Assembly: GCA_019155205.2 (NCBI GenBank)
Contig: JAHNZQ020003150.1
Coordinates: 2,763,282 to 2,777,712, forward strand
Source: Gracilaria vermiculophylla
Lineage: Eukaryota; Rhodophyta; Florideophyceae; Gracilariales; Gracilariaceae
Direction of reading: 5' to 3'
DNA length: 14,431 bases
Of the stretch, positions 9,167 through 14,431 are shown piece by piece. Every line of letters starts with the position of its first letter. The first letter of the stretch is position 1. A program made the position numbers and the translations under genes. Under the pieces are notes generated by a model. That model saw only the letters and a program-made list of their open reading frames with translations, searched no databases and had not been told where the DNA came from.

Positions 9167-9350
9167 TGTATTAAGTTCTTGCAGCAATTAAAAAGAACAA
9201 ATCTAAATTCGACAGCTCTTCAGGAGTAATGTAGTACACGTGAGCCAAATAATGCACTACGCGGCTCAGTTAATAAAATATAAACCCTCCTTAAGAATAT
9301 TCTGGCGAAACGCCACACGAACATATCGCCATAGGAACCACTGTACTACA
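9167..9350 (-). repeat. 5' LTR of element B (about 184 bp)
   Basis: Starts (minus strand) TGTAGTACAGTGG at 9350 and ends ...TTAATACA at 9167, matching A's LTR in position and length. The TATA-like region (TATATTTTATTAAC in B) and the segment GCCGCGTAGTGCAT align with A's TTTTATAAAC and GCCACGTGGTGCAT. Identity over the LTR is lower than over the leader. The base beyond 9350 is already element C. Confidence 0.65.
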
Positions 9351-9352
9351 GC

Positions 9353-10020
9353 ATGGAGAGCGCGTTGAATTCTGTAAAGGATGAACTGAAAGCATTCAGA
9401 AGAGAAGAAAGCCTTGATGTGCGAAATACCTCCACTGCAGAGTCGAATGCCATGATCAAAAGTCGTCATGACAACATCCTTATGGAAGGATCTATTCCCG
9501 TGGATCATTTACTTGAACCAAGTGGTACAATGAATGGACTGATTGCGAAAGTATCGGAAGGTGATGAATGTAATACTAGCATGGTATGCAGAGTGTTTCT
9601 GGGAAAGTATAGAAACAGAAATTTTTTTGACGTTTGTCAGTAGAAAGTCATAGTTGACCACTCTCAGAAAGGAACCATTGGAGATGCACAGAACGTCATT
9701 CTCAATGGAACTTTGTCAATTTGGAGTCCATACCAATATGTTAATATGGATCGTTGCCAATTCAAGGTATGATGCAACCTTGGGAATGCAATGGAATGTT
9801 GCCCACAATTAAACAATCAATTATGAACAAATGATAGTGAAGGTAGGACCCGATGTTGTTCCAGCGATTCAAAAGAATCATGACAGGATTTAAGTAATGA
9901 ATGTAGGTGGGAAAAAGATCAGAAGAATGATGAGAAAGAACAAAATGAAAGTTGAATTGTTTCAAGTTATGATCTGAGAGGTTAAGTATTTGGAGGGAAA
10001 CATTCACTTAAAAGATTGCC
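9353..10020 (+). pseudogene. Protease region of element C, broken
   Basis: Frame 2 from 9353 has a charged linker, then a segment around Gly-Asp-Glu-Cys-Asn-Thr (about 9560) where a protease active site would be expected; a canonical DTG or DSG is not present. After a stop at 9641 the same frame continues with VDHSQKGT- and LNGTLSI-like sequence. From about 9765 the frame moves to 3, with the typical late protease motif RYDATLGMQW-NVAHN, and a Lys/Arg-rich linker leads to RT in frame 1. Assignment rests on position before RT and the LGMxW motif. The gag part is not present. Confidence 0.7.
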
Positions 10021-10910
10021 AAATTGGAGCAACTACATGCAGAATTCGAGTCTGTTTTTCAAACACAGTTACCGTCTGGACTGTCACCAAAGAGATCTGT
10101 TCACCATGAGATCCAGGTTCAAAGGGACTGGAAGCCTCCACCCATTCCGTTATTCTACCTGTCTCCTGTCGAGTTAGAAGCAGTAAAGGAATATGTAGAG
10201 AAGTTGCTGGAATCGGGGAAGATAAAACTAAGCAAATCACCTTATGGAACTTCGTTAGTTACTGTGAGACAAGACGGAAAATTAAGAGGAGTCATAGTCT
10301 GTCACGCACTTCATCCACTCACTAAGAAAAATAACGCTCCCATCCCAAAATATGATGGGATCCTCGAAAGGCTTGAAGCAGCAAAATGTTTCTCAAAGTT
10401 ACATATTAAAACGGTATTCCATCAAACACGGGTAAAGCCAGAAGATATCGAGAAGACTGCGTTTAACACAAAGTATGGGCAATTTGAGTATCTTGTTATG
10501 CCTATGGGGCACTGCAGTGCTTCTACGACTTTTCAAAAGTTGCTGACCCCGCTCTTTCTTGATTTTATTCATTAATTTCTGGTGGTCTATATGAATGATC
10601 CCCTGATTCTCAGTAAGCATGAACCAAATCACTTGAAGCACTTGGAAATTGTATTTCGTCGATTGAAAGGAAACAACTTGTTTCTGTCCCCAGAGAAGTA
10701 TGAGATTATGAAAACAGACATCGACTTCCTAGGATTCCTCTTTGGTAAGGATAAACGGAGAGCTAACCCATCTATAGTCAAAGTACTGAAGACTTGGTCA
10801 AAGCCGAAATCCTTATTTGAAGTTCAAAGTTTCCTGGGATTAGTGCAATTCTTTCGACGTTTCATACCAAAATTTTCAGAAGTTGCTGCTTCAACGACGA
10901 ATCTGAGAAA
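10021..10910 (+). pseudogene. Reverse transcriptase of element C, broken
   Basis: Frame 1. Motifs: an acidic lead-in ending FQTQLPSGL, SPYGTSLV (near 10240), KLRGVIV, CFSKLHIKT (where families normally have a catalytic Asp in the LD position, here LH), EKTAFNTKYGQFEYLVMPMG (near 10450-10510), then a stop at 10573-10575, and the catalytic motif as Tyr-Met-Asn-Asp (10588-10599) instead of Tyr-x-Asp-Asp. Two of the three catalytic aspartates therefore appear replaced. The thumb and connection continue to FLGLVQFFRRFIPKFS (about 10840-10880). An indel near the A-run at 10908 ends the frame. Confidence 0.93.
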
Positions 10911-11405
10911 AAAAATGAAGGTATTGAGGAATGGAATGAAACATGTGACGAAACCTTTCAGAAGTTAAAAGAAGCAATCACAAATGCACCAATTTTGGTA
11001 TCCCCAGATTGGAGCAAGCCCTTCAGATGTCTTATTGATGCTTCACAGAACAGTGTTGGTGGAACTTCGAAACAATTTGATGAGATTGGAAGAGACCGTG
11101 TTATTGCCTTCTATTCAAAAAACGTTTCCCAACAGGATCCGTGAATACTGCCAATGACAGAGAGCTTCTTTGGCTTTTCTCATTTCTGAATAGGTTCAGA
11201 TGTTATTTGAAATGGTCGGAGGTCGAAGTCTTTACAGACAACCAAGTGTTTAAGCTTTTTTTAAGAAAACCAAAATTAAGCAGAAAAGAATCGGGATGGC
11301 GTAAAGCTTTCAGAAACTTTGAAATATTCTTTATAACTCATAAAATTGGTACGATACACGTCGTAAAAGATGTTTTATCTAGAGCTCTTTATGTCATGGA
11401 AAATT
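10911..11405 (+). pseudogene. RNase H of element C, broken
   Basis: Degrades the RNA strand during reverse transcription. The first part is in frame 3 (about 10926-11141): ETFQKLKEAI, APILVSPDWSKPF and IDASQNSVGG, with an Asp at the normal first catalytic position (near 11038). A frameshift near 11140 moves it to frame 2, where TANDRELLWL carries the catalytic Glu and FTDNQVFKLF the next Asp (near 11240). It ends with the HVVKDVLSRA motif near 11358. Catalytic residues remain visible but the frame is split. Confidence 0.9.
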
Positions 11406-12555
11406 TTGATCGTGACTTATTATGCAATGAAGTTGAAGTGCCATATGTCAAAGATGAAGAAATGATAGCTCGATACAATGAGGATAAGTTCTTTGGTGCT
11501 GTTGTGAAAATTATGAAACATAAATGACCAGACGATCAGATTCAAAGACGAAAATTGGAAAAGATACTTCCCATGTTCAAGAGGGATAATGAAAGACTCT
11601 TCTAGAATGGAAAGCTTTGCATACCGAGAAAGTCCTTGTCCAATGTGCTGCAACTAGAGCATGATTCTAAGATAAGTGGAGATTTTAAGTTCGCAAAGAT
11701 ACTGTCGAGTCTTAGCTTTTTCAACTGGAGGCACAAAAGCAGAGGTGTTCGGAAGTATGTCCAAGGATGCATGCGGTATCAGCAGTGTAAGGACTCCGAT
11801 CAGAAGAAGTTAACCGACCCAGAATCTTTAGAGTTACCAGAGAGAAGATGAGGCTCATTTTGTGCAGACTTTATCGCACGCCTACTCGAGTCAAAAGGTC
11901 GGTTTGATGCAATAACTACATGCGTTGATCTGTCGACCAGAAGAGTTCGTTTCTTAAGTTGCACTACTACTGACACAGCTGGAGACACTGCAAATTCCAT
12001 CCTCTCAAACATTTTAAGCAGCATGGAATGTCGGATAGCATAACCTCGGACCGAGATCCAAAGTTCACATCCAATGTTTTCGATCATTTAATGAAACTTT
12101 GTTGATTCAAGTTGAAAATGTCTACGAGCAAACATCCGCAGACTGATGGAGTGATTGAAATCATGAACAGAATGCTTGAGAACTATCTACGTTGTTAGTG
12201 CTCATACCATCAAAATAAATGGGATGAACTGCTGCCAGCAGCTGAGTTTGCATACAACTCTGCAGTGATTGGTGACCTTGGGATGTCACCGTTTGAATTG
12301 GATCTTGGATGGAAACTGAAGTCTCCGCTTGACGTGCTTTCTGGAAAACAGATACCAGTGAAAAATGTGAAATGATTAAAGGAAAAGCTGAAAGACTGAC
12401 TTGATGATGCAAAGTACTCTTACGAAATTGCAAAAGCTGTCCAAAGCGCGTATTCTTCTATGAAGTATCGGGTTCCTAAATATGAAGTTGGAGAAAAAGT
12501 TTTGGCTCCACAGGTCATTGTTAAAAGATGCCTGTGGGAAGGCTCAAGAATCTGA
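11406..12555 (+). pseudogene. Integrase of element C, broken
   Basis: Frame 2 to about 12015, then frame 1. The zinc domain is degraded: a His in LEHDS, no clear second His, and a cysteine pair where the second position is Tyr (TAT at 11777-11779, in GCMRYQQC). The DDE core is readable: first Asp in FCADFIA (near 11860), second in SDRDPKF (near 12040), and the Glu in [13 protein letters not shown] (near 12150), followed by WDELLPAAEFAYN and SPFELDLG. Stops occur at 11525, 11603 and 11849 in frame 2, and at 12103, 12196, 12373 and 12397 in frame 1. Inactive. Confidence 0.93.
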
Positions 12556-12952
12556 TAAGCTAAGTGCGAGAAGATTCCGCCCTTTGCAAATCGTGAAATT
12601 AATTGGCAATAATGCTTTGAAGCTTGAGCTCCTTGATCATGTCAAGATTCATTCTATTGTCCATGTCAGCTATACGATACCTCACAAAGAATAACCAGCT
12701 CATATAGCTGCATCAGTTAAGCCAAGACCAGAACAGATACAAACTGAAAAAGGCGAAAAATATGAAGATGCAACTATCCTGTAGCACAGAATAATTGGAA
12801 GAGAATATCAGTTTCTGACTCTTATGAAAGGAGAATCCACTCATGATGCTGAGTGCGTAAGCAAGAAATCAATTGTTGACAAAGATGGAACCGTTACTGG
12901 AGTATTGCAGGAATAAATTCGTCAAGCAGGAATATTACCGAAATATCCTTGA
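12556..12952 (+). pseudogene. Integrase C-terminus with chromodomain-like tail, element C
   Basis: Frame 2. It opens with the GPY/F-like region (SARRFRPLQIVKLIGNNALKL, where G of the motif is Arg), then VHVSYTIPHKE. After a stop at 12692 comes a linker and a chromodomain-like segment: a YEDATIL stretch, a stop at 12782, HRIIGREYQFLTLMKG, and HDAECVSKKSIVDKDG. Another stop lies at 12914, and the probable natural end is TGA at 12950-12952, 18 bases before the polypurine tract. Chromodomains in Ty3/gypsy integrases (chromoviruses) bind modified histones and steer insertion to heterochromatin. The call is by pattern and position only. Confidence 0.7.
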
Positions 12953-12970
12953 CAAGGACATCAATAGTCC

Positions 12971-12982
12971 GGGGAGGGGAAA
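12971..12982 (+). other. Polypurine tract of element C
   Basis: GGGGAGGGGAAA lies immediately before a TG dinucleotide that starts the 3' LTR. This is the RNase H-resistant primer site for plus-strand synthesis in LTR retrotransposons. It sits 18 bases after the inferred pol stop. Its clean sequence contrasts with the decayed coding region. Confidence 0.88.
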
Positions 12983-13056
12983 TGTTTGACGAATGTTTTG
13001 CAAGATAAACTTTATTTCTTTAGTGTGGTGTCGAAAGATAGTTCATCGACGTCCCT

Positions 13057-13071
13057 AGAACGTTCTGGAAA
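13057..13071 (+). promoter_or_regulatory. Heat-shock-element-like triplet in C LTR
   Basis: The sequence AGAACGTTCTGGAAA fits three alternating five-base units nGAAn-nTTCn-nGAAn without a mismatch, the arrangement bound by trimeric heat-shock factor. It lies 74 bases into the LTR and about 77 bases upstream of a TATA-like box, where an enhancer of U3 transcription would be. The palindrome GACGTC is just upstream. Function is inferred from the pattern only. Confidence 0.55.
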
Positions 13072-13147
13072 CTGTCCAGCTCAGCTTGCTCTGTTAGAAT
13101 ACTTACAACGCTGTTCTCGATTTCTCCAATGAAGAGAATCTAAAGTC

Positions 13148-13156
13148 TATATGAAA
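13148..13156 (+). promoter_or_regulatory. TATA-like box in C LTR
   Basis: TATATGAAA lies about 166 bases into the 3' LTR, downstream of the heat-shock-element-like site, and fits a core promoter in the U3 region. The transcription start and the end of the R region cannot be read from this single LTR. Confidence 0.45.
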
Positions 13157-13213
13157 TCGAGGTGCTCTCAATTAACAGGGGCATTAGGCAACACAAGTAA
13201 ATTTTATTCAACC

Positions 13214-14431
13214 TACCGTATACCTACACCTATTAATTTCACAGAAAGAGGATAAGACAGTAGTATTAAATTGAATTTTGGTTTTCAGATAAAATAGAAC
13301 ACTTTTATTTTTTATTGACAAAAAGGATTCAAAAGGGGTTTCAAAGATATTAAGTTAATATCAGTATTTATAACACATCATGTATCCAAATTAAACATTT
13401 CTACACAGGAAGAGGTATTAAATATTTTCTTTTCTTTGTTTTAGCTATTATTAGTTAATGTTTAATAGTATAACAAAAACATATTCAAATTGATGTACCA
13501 GTTGTTCATGAATTGTAAGATAAAGTTAATTTTAATGGCATCAAAGTTATAGAATATATTTTTATTTAGAAACTGTTTGAGAATATAAAGAAATCAAATT
13601 GGGATTCAGGGTTCAGTTTTACTTCTAATGATAAATAAACTGATAATGAGATTAAGATGACCCAAAATATAGTTCAATATTATAGTTCTGAGTTGTTGCG
13701 TATTTTTTGCAAAACGCAAGTCTCATATTTCATTTTCAAATGATTTAAAGGATGGCGTTATTATGTTACAAATATGCTCAATTTTCATGTACAGATACGG
13801 TTGAACATCTTCAGTAAAAACTTTGATATTGTTCTGGTGGTACATTTATCAAAACGAATATTAATAATTTTGAATATGATAAGCATCTTCTTCTAAGGAT
13901 AAAAAGTAAATGTTTTACACTCATGTCTTATGGAATTTGCCTCGTGAAAATTAAAGTTTTCACCACGGATCATTTCATTTGTGTTGGTAGGACTGTAATC
14001 ATGAAGTTCAGTAGGGTTTTCTTCATATAGTCCCTGTCTAGCATGGAAATTCGACAAAATTAACTCGTATTTAGCAATATTACATCAGTCTTGTGGTATG
14101 TTGCATTTCTACGCAGTGTATTTACTGTTTTCTTGGTAGAACATTTTTCAATACTCGATAGACAATCACAAAGGCTAACTGTGAAATTGTACTTAGTAGT
14201 GCAAACTTTCTTTTTGCTGACCTCTAAATTCTTATGCCATCAATACCGTTGCAAAACGACATTGCCGATGCAAATGGTTGATCTACCCGGCAAATTGAAC
14301 ACGCTTGTTTCCCTCTTCAAATTTCCTTCTAAAGATCCGTTTTGTCTGTTTATAAGGGTTAAGGTGATAAAGGGTTTTGCAAAGAAGCCCCAAGTATGAA
14401 AAAATAAATTGTTTTGTGCGTTTTTGTAAAA
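13214..14431. other. AT-rich right flank, no recognised gene
   Basis: Strongly AT-rich sequence with many short stops in all frames and no retrotransposon motifs. The longest plus frame, 14091-14399, starts at TTG, has no ATG near its start, and encodes a hydrophobic sequence I do not recognise. Its stop is followed at 14403-14408 by AATAAA and then a GT/T-rich stretch, which together look like a polyadenylation signal. A terminal exon of a host gene is conceivable, but no splice site or protein family supports it. This is the best candidate for host DNA in the window. Confidence 0.5.

Larger units (their letters stand above)
6098..9350 (-). mobile_element. Element B: inverted, truncated copy of the A family
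   Basis: Reads right to left: LTR (9350-9167), leader, gag, start of protease, then ends against element A near 6098. Nucleotide and protein similarity to 225 to about 3430 runs along its whole length. It lacks reverse transcriptase, RNase H, integrase and 3' LTR. The outer end is fixed at 9350 because B and A share TGTAGTACAGTGG at exactly that edge and nothing beyond. Read 5' to 3', one reading register holds from about 8650 to about 6290 with several stops, then a single-base loss relative to A shifts the frame before the protease active site. It is an inactive fragment. Confidence 0.94.
9351..13213 (+). mobile_element. Element C: 5'-truncated Ty3/gypsy retrotransposon with 3' LTR
   Basis: A second family, not closely related to A/B and less GC-rich. 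Domain order is protease, reverse transcriptase, RNase H, integrase, chromodomain-like C-terminus, polypurine tract (12971-12982) and 3' LTR (from 12983). The 5' LTR, leader and most or all of gag are missing; the element starts in protease-proximal coding sequence exactly at the LTR edge of B. Coding signal moves through frames 2, 3, 1, 3, 2, 1 and 2, with about six frameshifts and many stops, so it is a fossil. Integrase before LTR and after RNase H marks it as Ty3/gypsy rather than Ty1/copia. Confidence 0.95.
12983..13213 (+). repeat. 3' LTR of element C (right end approximate)
   Basis: The start is firm: TGTTTGACGAATG directly follows the polypurine tract. The right end is uncertain because no 5' LTR is present; candidates are CAACACA at 13189-13195 and TTCAACC ending at 13213, the latter being a decayed match to the inverted start. 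Inside are GACGTC (13048-13053), a triplet heat-shock-element-like site (13057-13071) and a TATA-like box (13148-13156), the usual arrangement of a U3 promoter. Confidence 0.7.

Noticed and set aside
225..9350. Whole block as one foldback or Maverick-type transposon with long terminal inverted repeats
   Set aside because: The arms are themselves the 5' halves of an LTR retrotransposon, they are heavily diverged, and no target-site duplication flanks the block. Kept only as a hypothesis in the findings.
14091..14399. 102-codon plus-strand frame just before AATAAA at the right end
   Set aside because: It starts at TTG, has no ATG near the start, no recognised domain and no supporting splice signals. 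The AATAAA is noted in the flank entry, but a gene cannot be supported.
1..14431. CRISPR array, tRNA, rRNA or bacterial defence genes
   Set aside because: No spaced identical repeats, no cloverleaf-like sequence noticed, and all recognisable proteins are retrotransposon proteins.

Overview
This window is eukaryotic transposon-derived DNA. I see no intact host gene, rRNA, tRNA, CRISPR array or bacterial-style operon. Almost everything recognisable belongs to three broken Ty3/gypsy LTR retrotransposon copies (here A, B and C). The host lineage cannot be fixed from the sequence. The unassigned right end (about 13.2-14.4 kb) is visibly AT-rich, C is intermediate, and A/B are clearly richer in GC and keep many CpG dinucleotides. 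Fungi, oomycetes, other protists and invertebrates all remain possible.

Layout. Bases 1-224 are noncoding flank with a primer-binding-site-like palindrome. Element A (225 to about 6097, + strand) has a 5' LTR, leader, gag, protease, reverse transcriptase, RNase H and the zinc-finger start of integrase, then stops abruptly. Element B (about 6098-9350, - strand) is a second, diverged copy of the same family, holding only protease start, gag, leader and 5' LTR. A and B therefore meet tail to tail: a roughly 9.1 kb inverted structure with arms of about 3.2 kb, a unique A-only centre (about 3.43-6.10 kb), and the same LTR terminus (TGTAGTACAGTGG) capping both outer ends. Element C (9351 to about 13213, + strand) is an unrelated Ty3/gypsy family. 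It begins mid-element exactly where B's LTR ends and continues through protease, reverse transcriptase, RNase H, integrase, a chromodomain-like C-terminus, a polypurine tract and a 3' LTR.

All three are dead: many in-frame stops and several frameshifts each, a lost protease aspartate in A, and a damaged reverse transcriptase catalytic motif in C. Comparing A with B shows that gag and protease were once a single reading frame. It also locates both LTR ends and shows that several stops arose from CAG codons.

I found no evidence for a new functional system. The points most worth a second look are the tail-to-tail inverted pair with LTR caps and no visible target-site duplication, the heat-shock-element-like triplet in C's LTR, the short LTR of the A/B family with no conventional primer-binding site after it, and the repeated G-Q-D motif in its Gag.
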